Source: Hyposmocoma kahamanoa
Taxonomy: Eukaryota; Arthropoda; Insecta; Lepidoptera; Cosmopterigidae
Direction of reading: 5' to 3'
Assembly (NCBI RefSeq): GCF_003589595.1
Contig: NW_020654422.1
Span: 18,216,610-18,280,609 of the forward strand
Length of the DNA: 64,000 nucleotides
Positions 46,187-57,085 of this stretch are shown piece after piece; position 1 is the stretch's first letter; each line of letters starts with the position of its first letter. The position numbers were made by a program, and so were the translations under genes. Under the pieces are notes generated by a model. It saw only the letters and a program-made list of their open reading frames with translations. It had not been told where the DNA came from and ran no database searches.

Positions 46187-46800
46187 TTAGGCGCATATTT
46201 CTAATTCCTTATTAATTAAATTATACAAATGGGCCGATCGTTTGCAGAATTGTCTGTTTGCAAATGTTGTATTTACTTTAGGTACTTGTACCACAATGTC
46301 TTTCCTTCTCCTCTTCGAAACATTTAGATCATATTTTAGAGATCTATGTTGTCCGAGTACAGTTTGAGTGATGTAGAGTTTCCTTACAGTGGCTAAATTT
46401 GATAGTTTATACAAACTGCTAGTGGGAAATCGTCTTTTTTAAAATACATTATTTTAAGCAAATTGCGTTCACGTTCTAACTCGAGAAAACGAATTTTAGC
46501 AGCTCCACCCCATACAGGAATACAATAAATCAATACAGATGGAACCAAACTCACGTATATGTCCTTAAGTATATCCCTAGACGACGAGACTCGCGGACCA
46601 GCGACTGGTCTTGGCACTACATATCTTAGTGTTTTAAAAATCCAACTAAGTTTTCTTACTCTTTTAATGACATGTTCGAGGAGTGGACCACGAGAGTCGC
46701 TGGTCCACAAGAACACCCAAATATTTTTATTGTGCAACTTTAATGATAGTAACGCATGTGCAGTTGGTGTTACCTGTGGTTTTGCAATTATGAATCTTTA
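46187..46800 (-). pseudogene. Jockey/CR1-type LINE RT thumb and C-terminus, broken
   Basis: Minus strand in order: 'CKTTGNTNCTCVTIIKVAQ', a stop, 'KYLGVLVDQRLSWST', a frameshift, 'KRVRKLSWIFKTLRYVVP', 'LVPSVLIYCIPVWGGAAK' and 'LLKIMYFKKDDF'. A second frameshift follows near 46400-46414, then 'YKLSNLATVRKLYITQTVLG' and 'RRRKDIVVQVPKVNTTFANR'. The KYLGV..D..LSW motif is the segment after the RT palm; 'VLIYC...WGG' and 'VP...T' are later landmarks. Expected full ORF2 length is ~900 residues, so this is the last ~200. It has at least two frameshifts and a stop. It abuts a BEL/Pao fragment on the opposite strand. Confidence 0.88.
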
Positions 46801-46824
46801 AGTCAAAATTATTTTTATGCTTAA

Positions 46825-47515
46825 GAGTCGAACTGCATTGCAAATCACTTCAACAATTATGAATTCACCACTGAAGCATTAGTAATAACAAAGGTCATTA
46901 ACAGTTTGCCAAGTATGATTTTTAAGAAAAAACCGTACGCGCACATCCAACATCTTCAGCTTGCAGATCCGGACTACAATATATCAAGGCCGGTTGATAT
47001 TCTATTGGATGCAAAAGTCTACGCAGAAATCATTATGCATGGGCTGTTAAACAGTTCACCCGATCAACCAATAGCACAACAGACGCAGATGGGCTGGATT
47101 TTGTCTGGTTCAATAACAAAATCATTCAACTGTCATGTAGTGATCAATAACATCGAAGATATCAGCAATCATTGGGAGTTGGAGGATATCACAAAGTACA
47201 AAACGACAGTTAACTAAAGATAAACAATTCTGCGAAGACTACTACACCAAAACGACACGTCGCTTAATTAATGGGACATATGAAGTGAGATTGCCTATGA
47301 AAGAAGGCTTTGAAAAGCAATTAGGCCAATAGAAGCCTACGGCCGTTGCACAATACATGCAATTAGAGCGCAAGCTAGCGAAGAGCCCACAGCTAAGCGA
47401 AAGTTATCATGCATTTATGAAGGAATACGTTGCCGTGCACCATATGAAAATCTGTACAGATAAAAGAAGTACAGACTGCTATCTTCCACACCATGGAGTG
47501 TTAATATTGTCTCGT
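46825..47515 (+). pseudogene. BEL/Pao retrotransposon pol fragment
   Basis: Open from 46825 to 47217. The product contains 'QLADPDYNISRPVDILLDAK', 'YAEIIMHGL', 'PIAQQTQMGWILSGS' and then 'ELEDITKYK'. This is the retropepsin-like region of BEL/Pao Pol (peptidase A17 side: LADP.F..P..ID.ILGA.....I......P.AQ.T.LGWI.SG), including the aspartic-protease-like DILLDA segment. After a frameshift, collinear Pol sequence resumes ('RRLINGTYEVRLPMKEGFEK', then a stop, 'LERKLAKSPQLSESYHAFMK' and 'CYLPHHGV'), reaching the start of the RT domain, where homology ends. RT, RNase H and integrase are absent. One frameshift and one stop; non-functional. Confidence 0.9.
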
Positions 47516-47637
47516 TCGGACACGGTCGTTTTATCTACATTGTTTAATAGTACTCGAATCATTTGCATTGCAATTTGCATCTCTCTATCTCCTTGCATCG
47601 TCCTACTTGCATTTACATACATCCTGCAGTGCAACGT

Positions 47638-47890
47638 GTGTTAACGGCACATAATTTGGTCTTTTTTTCAAAATTATTTTGACGCTTATAGTAATAAGCG
47701 AATTCGCGTCTCGTGGCTCTCGGGTCACAGTGCTATTATACCTTCACGTCTGCGCGTCTGTACTACATATTAGAGACGTGATCTCTGAGTACAATTAACT
47801 TGAAGTACGTTCCTGTCTACGTCCATTCCATTCATGTTAAATTTAAATTAAGACCGTTTATTGTTGTAATTGTTTCTTACAAACATTTTT
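47638..47890 (+). repeat. Candidate BEL/Pao LTR
   Basis: 'TGTTAACGGCACATAATTTG' has the TGTTAACGG-type start common in BEL/Pao LTRs. 'CGTCTCGTGGCTCTCGGG' follows, and a possible ACA end lies near 47880. It sits ~120 bp after the pol fragment, as an internally deleted copy would leave it. No partner LTR is visible in the window. Confidence 0.3.
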
Positions 47891-47924
47891 AGTAAGAGTT
47901 AGCGTTAGGTTAGCGTGACATGAA

Positions 47925-48195
47925 CTTATCATGCGGAGGGAAGAATATCATGTGGAGGGAAGAATATCATGTGTTAGGTATGAATGTGGAGAGATTTATG
48001 GATAACGGAAGGTCAAAGAAAAGATGGATAAATTGTGTGAAAGATGGCATGCATAAGAAAGGTGAGTATGGAAATGACAGCTCATGGGACAAAGTGGAAG
48101 AAAAATACATGTTATCCCGACTCTACCTAGCGTGGTATAAGGACGGGAAGAAAAGTGCCTGCATACCTGTACAGTACTGCAAAATGCAGCTTAAA
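47925..48195 (+). pseudogene. LINE ORF2 C-terminal relic
   Basis: A continuous frame reads 'MWREEYHVLGMNVERFMDNG', 'RSKKRWINCVKDGMHKKGEY' and 'AWYKDGKKSA'. It matches the LINE-end pattern MRRDEE.....................GR.KKRW.DCVK.DM..KGV....... ending with a Trp-Asp/Lys-Gly-Lys-like terminus. The 5' edge shows a duplicated 'GGAGGGAAGAATATCATGTG' word. No upstream RT sequence; 5' truncated. Clade not assigned. Confidence 0.75.
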
Positions 48196-49254
48196 GTATG
48201 AAAAACGTGAAAATGAATGTATCGTTTTTTTTGTAAACAATATTTTAGTGTTTTTTTAAGCACCTAAAATATGTTTATGCCATGACAGTTTCACGCCGAT
48301 CCCGCCGCCACCGGTGTCGGTCGAAAAACCAGCAATCGCCACCGCTGATTTTGTGATCAGCGCACGTCTCTACAACTTACTTATAATACGACAATTATAA
48401 AAAATCTTGGCGCATCACTAACAGACGTTAGTTAGTGGATATGTAGATAGTAACACTATATAAATATCGCTGCATTCAAATACGCTCTCGTACATTTCCA
48501 TAACGCAAAATACTGACGCTAGGTGGCGGCGTCATTAACGCGGCCTCACTGTCATCAAAGCTACGCTAGATTATAAACTCCACACAGTTGAATCGCATTT
48601 GCTGTAACTGTGAAAACTTGTGCCACTATACTCTAGTACTATAAATGCTAAAAACAGTACTCTATCAATTAATTAAATCAATCGAATCAATGACTAGTTT
48701 ATGTTGTGATAAAGTCGATCAATCAATTTACAAAAGATAATTGGTCAGTGCCAATGCGCTACATTTTGTAGTTATTATCAGAGTTTTCAACTGGTAACAC
48801 TAAGTGGTTGTTAATATACGAATCTTTGGAGAATTGTAACGAACACGCTGTTGAACTTTTTAGCGGACACCCTACTAGATGTCAAATAAACTTTAATAAA
48901 TTGTCGGCATACATTTTATAAGGCAATCGTAGCGAATTATGTACTACGAACCATTTCATCCCAGTGTGTCTGCATCTGGTACAGAGTCGAGACTAGTGAT
49001 GCAACAGAGTTCCGCTTGTGCTTCCGTAATTGCGGAAGTTTCCGTTTCTGCAACTTTAATCGAAGTTTACAATTATCTAAACCAAAGTTGGAAAAGAATT
49101 TTCCGGTTTAGTTCATTTGGTTGGTCCAAAAGAACCCATGTTTGGAACTTCTTCTTTTTCTTATCGCATCGATGGCATACACTATAACGCTTTCCATCGT
49201 GGTGAAATAATTTGCCAATAAACTCGCCGATTGTTGCACATGGTAAGAACAATA
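48196..49254. other. No recognisable gene; GC patch
   Basis: 48295-48365 is GC-rich ('GATCCCGCCGCCACCGGTG') but short and without a protein-like frame. The rest is AT-rich and unassigned. Confidence 0.4.
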
Positions 49255-49705
49255 CTACTGTGCAGTACTGTCGAGGGTTCAAGTCCCGAAATCGGGACGA
49301 AAAAGTTTTTCTATGTGTTCGATCTTTCTATTAATAATCATAATCAAAACTAGCGGAATTAATAATTGAAGATCAATTCAATACAAATTTAAAAATATAA
49401 TTAATAGCGACATCTCACCCCAGGGCTGGTAGCTGTAAAGTTGCCTAACTGGGTGACGAGATACTTTCATACATTTCTCATAGATGGATATGGCCTTTTA
49501 GTTGTCGTTGAAAACCAAATCCGATCCGACAAACAAGCACATAGAGAAATTCGTGAGGTCCGCTGGTTCGTTCCGTGGCTTAGTTGGCATAGTGTCTGGC
49601 ACGGTGTGCTAGAAGATGTCGGTTCGAATGCGACCGGATTTTTCTCTGAGTGTTCGATCTTTGTATTAACAAAATAATGGAGTAATTTCACAATAATATG
49701 TTCCT
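49255..49705 (+). mobile_element. SINE B dimer
   Basis: First monomer: B box 'GGTTCAAGTCC' at about 49278 and the family tail ('GTTCGATCTTTCTATTAATA', 'TTGAAGATCAATTC'). Then the inter-monomer module ('AGCGACATCTCACCCCAGGG'), and a second head with A box TGGCTTAGTTGG and B-box-like GGTTCGAATGC plus tail. Shows the tandem architecture directly. Confidence 0.82.
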
Positions 49706-50229
49706 CTGTGTATAATCTTCTTTCTATCCTCTTTATAACCTCGTTAACGGGATCTCAACCGTTTCAATTCTGCATTGTACGTAAAGACTAAAATATTAAA
49801 TATCCAACGTAATCCATGCTCGTTACCTAAGAGGGAGCTTACTTTTCTTTTTCATAAAATGTTTAAGATAATATACATTTCCTCCGTCGGCGATGGTAAC
49901 CGTCACCTCTCGCCTTGTGAACCTATTATCATTAATCTTGTAGAAACAGCGCTAAAGATAATGTTCTCCAGACTCGAGACTTCCTGTAAGAAAAACACTA
50001 TCCAATATAATAACAAGGGTGGTTATAAATTATGCGGGAAATTGGGTTGAGGAAGTAATTCGCTATTGGCGTAGCTAACATTATTTTGTAGTTACGACAA
50101 CGGTTAGTTTGATTTGAAGTTGAACAGCATTCTATAGTACAAAAGTCATTAATATCATCTAGCAAAAATGGGGAACTAGCAGGTCTCCGGGTAAACTTCT
50201 TTTCTACTCTATAGAACATGTTCTGATTT
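49706..50229. other. No recognisable gene
   Basis: A plus-strand frame 49775-50050 (91 codons) and a minus-strand frame 50279-49998 lack motifs. AT-rich. Confidence 0.35.
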
Positions 50230-50475
50230 AGAAAATATATGACATACCGAGTTCTTAAGTTTTCGCGATTGTTACACAAAGGAAATGCAACTATTTTCCG
50301 GATTTAAATCGCATATATTTGTTTTTTCAGACAAACCGACGTTTTGGGCCGTTCACAAGTCCCATGGTCAGGCAATCGTGACCATGGAACCTGTAAAGGG
50401 CCCGAAACGTTTGGTTTGTTTGAAAAAACAAATACACTCGTTTTAAATCCGGAAAAATAGTTTTATTACCTAAAT
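50230..50475. mobile_element. Family E palindrome
   Basis: A sense E segment (50230-50370) ends at 'CACAAGTCCCATGGTCA'. After a 7-nt spacer it is followed by an antisense E segment (50378-50470) from 'TGACCATGGAACCTGTAAAG' to 'AAAAATAGTTTTATTACC'. The two arms pair imperfectly over ~90 bp. Confidence 0.88.
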
Positions 50476-50739
50476 ATATAACACTCAAACTTTTAAACAT
50501 AAACCTGCAGATTATATTCTGACATAGAAACGAATAAAGGCATAATATACATTTTTATCAAAATATAAAATTTTGATTTTGTCAAAATTCGTCTTTTGGT
50601 GGTTTATTATATAACTAAAAATGAATCTAACATTTTTCCCAGTTATTATACTTTAATTTTCAATATCTATTATCTGACCTTCCAAAACATATAACCAAAA
50701 TAAAGAGTAGTAGCTACTTGATATACATACATCAAAAGT

Positions 50740-50985
50740 GTGTACTTACTCCGCTGGCTCAGAGACCGAAGTGGAACTTGGCCTCCAACACGCCAAGTAC
50801 GCCATTTCTGTCGGTCTTGTGCCAATTCCGATCACATTCAGTTCCTTTAGGTCTTCAGCGACTTCATGTTTCCAGCGATATCTTGGACGGCCCACTGGAC
50901 GATGACAGGTGCTGATGAGTAGGTTGCCACAAACACGCTCTTTTGGCAGCTCGATCCTGTCCCATTCTTTCCACATGACCTAGCC
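50740..50985 (-). pseudogene. LINE ORF2 C-terminal relic
   Basis: Minus strand, 76 codons: 'MWKEWDRIELPKERVCGNLL', 'HRPVGRPRYRWKHEVAEDLK' and 'TEMAYLACWRPSSTSVSEPA'. The order GH..RM....P..V......GRRPVGRPRYRW.D.V..DL..L, with a 'W..LV.EA..H.GS'-like end, is a LINE C-terminus. The end is frameshifted relative to that pattern. 5' truncated; clade not assigned. Confidence 0.78.
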
Positions 50986-52485
50986 AGCGAGTGTTTAGGG
51001 ATCAAGGTATTGTTTTAATGTTTGATTGGCCTATTAAAGTTAAATAAAAATATGTATCTAAAGTTATTAAAATATTTATCGATTTATTTTGGAAGTTATG
51101 GAATCAACCAACAAAAACGTGTTAAAAAATAATTAATAAAAAAACCTGATTTCCAGTAATTGGCTAAAACGTGCTTGATTCCTTGATACTTTGATGTGTG
51201 TGCTTCCAAGTCAATTGAATGCCTCCGGTTTACAGCAAAAAAGATCCGACGACACACGAAGAATACGAAGATTGCCAAGACAAATTAAAAAAATAGTTGT
51301 TCTGTTTAACACTGAACCAAACTACGTAGTTATTTAACAGTGAACTATATTGATAAACTGACTTATAATTACAGTGCGGTTAGAACTTAATCCCAAACTT
51401 ATCCACCCCGACTTCACCAAAATCATTGTTCTAACTCGAGATGCGGGCCAGATAGTTTTCATAACTATCGTCTCTAAACCGATATAACATTGTATAAGAG
51501 CTATCGAGTAATTTAAAGTTTTGATCGTACCCAGCGGTGCGTTCGCCACACGTCGCTCTAGGCTGCAGGTGTATACCTGCAATATTCATGAAGGAACTTC
51601 AGCGGGTCTTAAGTTTTATTGATTTGAGATTAGCTGGCGTCTAAAGTTGCATGTTGTTGGTAAAAATTGGAAGGCAGTTCACTGTTTATTCACAAGTTTT
51701 ACCAGTGGAATATAATAATAATGTAAGTAATGATAATCTTTTATCAAGTTTAGTAAGTTCATTAAGAGTAGAGTCTAAAAAGAGACTACAGCACGCCCTT
51801 CCGGCGGAAGTCCCCAGTAGCGCCCTGAGCTGAGGTCAGTGCCCATTTGGACGCCCTCAGGCACGCCACTCAGTTTTTAGTTTAGTTTTAGTGTGTTTGT
51901 AACGAGTTAAGAGCCTTCAGCTCGCCCATTCTTCTTGTGGCGCAGTCAAGACCAGAAGCAGCCAACTACAAAGTGTCCTTCAGAAAATATATCCGAAAAA
52001 ATATGGTTTAATTTCCAATCGTTTCTTTATCTCAACACACTATTAATAAACATATTTAAGTACATTTGTCATAGAGTTTAGTAACAAACAATAGTTGTGG
52101 GAGGTTTATAAAGGTGTGTTGCACAGCAAAAATGGCGAAGAGTTTCTCAGAGCCATTAATATTCCGTTAAAAATAGACCTAATACGTATCTAAAATGTAA
52201 AGGCGACGAATTATATACAAACTCATGTTGTCACGTAATTATTTTAAACAATAAAAAGGTGTATTTTTTTGAAATTGTTGTATGTCCACACATAACTGTA
52301 CTATAAAATCTACGTCTACAATTTTATAAGTACGCGGTTAGCGGTGAACAACCCGATGTCCCGGCCAGAGTATAGACTAGTTTATATGATATCGTTGTCG
52401 GAAAGACGAAAGACTGCTTTTCGCTTCCATTTTTTAAATAAGTATACCGTATGGGTAATTTTTACTATATAATTTAATTTTTTAG
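50986..52485. other. No recognisable gene; GC-rich patch
   Basis: 51775-51950 is GC-richer and follows a 60-codon frame (51651-51833, +) whose end reads 'SSLRVESKKRLQHALPAEVP'; not recognised. The remainder is AT-rich. Confidence 0.35.
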
Positions 52486-52822
52486 TACAGGGTTATTTTT
52501 AGAATAGGTACTAAAAACCTCGCAGGGTCTTATTACTGACATCATAAACAACAACTTTAGTTCCATGACTTAATAATTCATTAGACTTTACTTATATATA
52601 AAAATACAAAAATATTATTTAAATAATTCGGTCTAAGGCTGCCTTTCCACCAGAGATGTGCGATGTAGCAAGGCAGTGTGCGAGGAGAAAATCCAATAGG
52701 ATTACTGCATTTTCCCAGCCTCGCTTAGCGCAGATCCGGTGAAAAGGGTTAGCGGAGCTAAGTATTTGTACATACAAAATAGCGAGAGATATGTGCGAGG
52801 AATGTGTGCGTGGGATGCGGGA

Positions 52823-52887
52823 GAGGAATGTATGCAAAACGGTACACCGTTTTGCATACGGTACACCGTTTTGCATACATTCCTCGC
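52823..52887. repeat. Hairpin with 19-bp tandem repeat
   Basis: GAGGAATGTATGCAAAACGG is inverted at the far end. Between and within the arm, 'GTACACCGTTTTGCATAC' occurs twice in tandem. Perfect arms of about 21 bp. Confidence 0.92.
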
Positions 52888-52944
52888 GAAAATTTCAAAT
52901 TTTAAATTAAATATTTAAACTTACTATTGAAACTTAATATTTAA

Positions 52945-53200
52945 TTGGCAAATTTCATTGCAAATTAAATATTAAGTAATGTAATTTTCGTCCATTATAG
53001 CAAAGCTCGAGTTAAAAACTAGGCGATTTGAAGTGAAACAATTGACGACACCCGTCAATTGTTTCGAAATCGGATAGTCTAATTGGAGCGTAATTGTTGC
53101 CGATTTGGCAGAATAGTTTTCAAACAAAATTAAATAACATTTTGTCTCTATTTCTAGTTATAGGTATACGATGTTTGCTATACAAAATTGTAAACTAAGT
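52945..53200. mobile_element. Element G fragment nested in the Harbinger-like element
   Basis: Nearly identical to 54505-54765, including ~20 bp outside the G end ('ATACAAAATTGTAAA'). The left half of G is missing. Confidence 0.8.
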
Positions 53201-53576
53201 TTTTCATACATTACACTGACACAAACTGACACTGACACATCGCCACCGCTCACCCTCCACACCGTATGCCTGAAAAGATTTCGTGACGCATCCTCGCACC
53301 GCTTCGCTACCTCGCACATCTCTGATGGAAAGACAGCCTAAACGGTGACAACTATAAGCAGTTACAAAAGGTAGCACTAGCCTAAATACCATTTTGAACT
53401 TACTACCTTACTACCAAATGCAGGTCTAAAAAGTGTCAGATAGTACAACAAAAACTTAAAAGATTATTTTTGATGAATTTATTATATTATTGTAAAAAGT
53501 TATGGTACAAAAGTTGTTGTTTATGATGTTAGGAATATAGTCCTGCGAGGTTGTATTTTATAAATTTTACCCTATA

Positions 53577-54034
53577 TATTGGTTCAGTATTTAGCTGCAA
53601 ATCCCTTTCGGTGGAATACAAAGCATTATCCTTAAACAGCAGTGAGCAATTTGTATTTTTTTAAATTACATTTCTACATTATTTTAAACTAGAGATGAAA
53701 ACCCTAGTCAAAGTAAAATCGCTCCAACGGCTAGTTCTGATAACAGTCACCGGATTAAAATAAAAACATTTCAGAAAAAAGTTTTTCTTTTCAATACGTG
53801 CTTCAATTTTCATCCCGTAACGCAATGTTAACGTGAGATAGACTGATCCAAACATTGCAATATTTTTTACATTAAAATACAATATCGTTTTTCACAAATT
53901 TCGGAAACCGTGATTACTTTTTTACAGACGAACAAGAATTGTAAATATGGTATTGATATACAGAAATATCAAACGGTATTAATTAAAATACATTTTTCTG
54001 TATGCCATAATTATTTCACTGAAACATAAATATT
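53577..54034. other. No recognisable gene
   Basis: A 67-codon minus-strand frame (53882-53679) has no motif. AT-rich. Confidence 0.4.
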
Positions 54035-54765
54035 TAATAGCTCGGTGAGTTTTTTTGTACTAGGCTAAATAATAGTAATCAGATAATTACATTAATGCCC
54101 TCTGCCTTTACCATGAGATTACAGTGACAGTTTTCGCTAACGGTCGCTAACGTAAAATGTCTAAATACAAAATGTTGTTCCTTCTTGTGACCGCTAGAGG
54201 CGCTGTATAATTGGCAATCATCGAGTATATAACCAGGAATAGAGACAAAATAAGGGCCGTCCATCCCTGGTTACTTATCAGGCAAATGGGTCTTATATCA
54301 CTTTGAAATATCAACTCTCGTTTGCGCTGAAATCACAAACTAGAAAGCTGAAATAGTACAGCGCCAACAACTAACCTGTGAGTGCGTCTCCGTATATTAC
54401 AAAAATATTGTGTATTTATTGCAATAAAGATAATATCTCTAACTACTTTCCTGTTCCATTCGGTGGTGTGGGAAAAACAGCAAAACATCTCATTACAAAA
54501 CAAACAGAAACAAATTTCATTGCAAATTAAATATTAAGTATGTAATTTTCGTCCATTATAGCAAAGCTCAAGTTAAAAACTAGGCGATTTGAAGTGAAAC
54601 AATTGACGACACCCGTCAATTGTTTCGAAATCAGATAGTCTAATCGGAGCGTAATTGTTGCCGTAATGATTTGGCAGAATAGTTTTCAAACAAAATTAAA
54701 TAACATTTTGTCTTTATTTCTAGTTATATACTCGATGTTTGCCATACAAAATTGTAAAGTACGTG
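54035..54765. mobile_element. Element G with extended flanks
   Basis: G body 54219-54737 (CATCGAGTATATAACCAGGA to CTCGATG). The preceding ~180 bp (54035-54218) recurs in inverse orientation at 62821-63002 beside the same G end. The following ~22 bp recur at 53176-53200. So a larger element containing G, or transposed flanking sequence, exists in this genome. No simple TSD at the G ends here. Confidence 0.75.
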
Positions 54766-55373
54766 ATGGCTAGTAACAACTGTCATTGTAAACTCGTGGT
54801 AGAGGCACTGGTTTCAAACAAACTAGGATTGCCAGAGTAGCGACATTATTTGCAGGACCCTACACTGGTCGTTGTAATTCTATTGAGACTCCACTGAAAT
54901 CACATTGCAGTAAAGATAATATTTGTTATTCTGCTAAAATGTAGTTGCAATTGCAGTTGAGCCTGTGACGGTGTGACCTCCTTACATCGTCATTCCACCT
55001 TTTTATCGCCTTTCTCCGGTTCCTGGCCACTGTTATTTAAATTTAAATTTTGAATTGTGAATAGTTCTTTTGCCTCACATTCTGATTATGTTTCATACCA
55101 CCGTCACTCTCGCGACAACGTACGGAGCTAATAAGTCTAATTTTGATTCCTTTACTAAGTATAAAATCATTAGTAATCTCAATCATGTGCCAATTTTAAT
55201 AAGTTTATAACCACTACAGCCTTTATCATGTACCTATGTATACGTATCTGTAATTCAGTATAACTCGGCCCTTTTGGGGTAAGTGTCTACTTAATATGTT
55301 AATAATATTCATCATCATTAAGTTCGGAAGTGTTTTGTAATAATGTACCTGTTTTCTATATATATCTTTTATT
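54766..55373. other. No recognisable gene
   Basis: AT-rich; nothing identified. Confidence 0.4.
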
Positions 55374-55381
55374 GTTACAGC

Positions 55382-55759
55382 CTTAGAATAATAACGCATA
55401 GAAACCTAGCCCGCACACGCTAAGTGAGGCAAATTGAAGCGGTCCCAAAGGGCCTACACGAGCGGGCGGGCCTTCAGTGCTCAAGGTCAACTTGCACCGC
55501 GAACAGCTCCAGAATTTTAGCTAAAAATGACGAAATGTGCGGTAAATGAGTGTAAAAATACGTCAGACAAACATAAAATAGATACTAACATCACATTCCA
55601 CAAGGAAGTCACGCGTTTCAACTTGTTGTTTTATATAAATGTTCACTAAAACCGAAAATTAACCTACTACTAAAACTAGCCTACATGAATTTGATTTTTG
55701 CCTCACTTGTGACAGTTCGTTTGATATGAAACTATCATTCTATGCGTTATTATTCTAAG
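55382..55759 (+). mobile_element. THAP-start MITE, copy 1
   Basis: 378 bp with perfect TIRs CTTAGAATAATAACGCATAG. Exact 8-bp TSD GTTACAGC (55374-55381 and 55760-55767). Inside, an ATG frame begins MTKCAVNECKNTSDKHK and continues to ITFHKE before diverging. C-x4-C-K-N followed by ITFHK is the start of a THAP zinc-finger domain, the N-terminal DNA-binding domain of P-element transposases. Only ~26 residues remain. An 8-bp TSD also suits the P superfamily. P assignment is inferred. Confidence 0.85.
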
Positions 55760-55767
55760 GTTACAGC

Positions 55768-56690
55768 CTTCTTGTTACCTTTGCTTTTATCTACCGAATT
55801 TAAACAAATTTGTTGACCTAAAGTTTTCTGTTTTACTGCCGTGAACCTGGTCACGGTTTGTTAGGGTTACAACTCTTTCAAGCCTCAGTGAAAATAGCAT
55901 CTGGACAGCCGACGGCGTTTCTATTACGAATTTAACAATTATTTGTAATTTATTTCGTAAATAAAAATCGACTTTTCTTACTTGACATCTTTAATCTCGC
56001 TACGTCACAATGACAATGGGAAAAAAGAACAATAGTAGTAATGGCATTCATTCATCAATTACCAACGATCAATATTGCCTTACTAAATCTAATGGAATGG
56101 AAATTATTAAGTGCGGATGTTTAATTTTTTAACTCCTTAATTCTACAATTTAGTTTTTAATTTAAAAAAATAATTTATGTCAAATAAATTAGTAGACTTC
56201 TACTTTCGACTCGTCATTAAAGAGCATAATAACAAAAAAGTGAAATGACAGTTGAATAGTAGATTGATGACCAATCACGGACACGCAACTACTCCTAACT
56301 CTTAGCAGAATACCAAACGTACAAAATATTACCATTGGCACTCTACCGCCACACAGCTGAGATATGAAAAAGTGCATTAACGCTAACGGAGAATATTTTG
56401 AAAAACAATGAATTCATTTCTGACCATTTATAGTATTTTTTCTTATTCATTCCGGAAACTTATAGTGCGCCACCTGTATTGTTCTTACGTAAAATTTAGC
56501 AATCTTAAAATAGTTTACGGATGCAATGGAAACAATATCATTTTAAGGTTTATAGTCTTAATATTAATTTGTAATGATTAAAAGTTAAGTTGAACTTATT
56601 TATTTACATATATCTCTTCAATATTTTGTTTATTTTTTATTTATTAGCACATAGTAAATAATTTTTTTAATGTTTATTTCGTAAAATTAT
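55768..56690. other. No recognisable gene
   Basis: AT-rich spacer between the two inverted THAP-start elements. No transposase sequence seen in it. Confidence 0.5.
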
Positions 56691-56698
56691 AACAGCGC

Positions 56699-57077
56699 CT
56701 TAGAATAATAACGCATAGAAATGATAGTTTCATATCAAACGAACAGTCACAAGTGAGGCAAAATTCAAATTCATGTAGGCTAGTTTTAGTAGTAGGTAAA
56801 TCTTCGGTTTTAGTGAATATTTATATAAAAATACAAGTTGAAACGCGTTACTTCCTTGTGGAATGTGATGTTGGTATCTATTTTATGTTTGTCTGACGTA
56901 TTTTTACACTCATTTACCGCACATTTCGTCATTTTTAGCTAAAATTCTTGAGCTGTTCGCGGTGCAAGTTGACCTTGAGCACTGAAGGCCCGCCCGCTCG
57001 TGTAGGCCCATTGGGAGCGCTTCAATTTGCCTCACTTAGCGTGTGCGGACTAGGTTTCTATGCGTTATTATTCTAAG
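56699..57077 (-). mobile_element. THAP-start MITE, copy 2, inverted
   Basis: 379 bp, reverse orientation. Exact 8-bp TSD AACAGCGC (56691-56698 and 57078-57085). The same MTKCAVNECKNTSDKHK start reads on the minus strand near 56935. Differs from copy 1 by few substitutions. Confidence 0.87.
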
Positions 57078-57085
57078 AACAGCGC

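Larger units (their letters stand above)
52637..53338. mobile_element. PIF/Harbinger-like MITE
   Basis: Ends GGCTGCCTTTCCACCAGAGA and, inverted, GGCTGTCTTTCCATCAGAGA; similarity extends ~37 bp ('TGTGCGA'). TAA on both sides (52634-52636, 53339-53341). GG...CC ends with a TWA target fit PIF/Harbinger. It holds a hairpin at 52823-52887 and a nested element G fragment. Confidence 0.82.
52486..53576. mobile_element. Element M, long-TIR, hosting a nest
   Basis: TACAGGGTTATTTTTAGAAT at the left and, inverted, TATAGGGTAAAATTTATAAA at the right. Both arms share 'ACCTCGCAGG' and 'ACATCATAAACAACAACTTT' over ~100 bp. TA-type flanks. The internal part beyond the arms is interrupted by the PIF/Harbinger-like element. 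Confidence 0.85.

Noticed and set aside
53204..53392. 62-codon minus-strand frame
   Set aside because: It lies across the right TIR of the Harbinger-like element.
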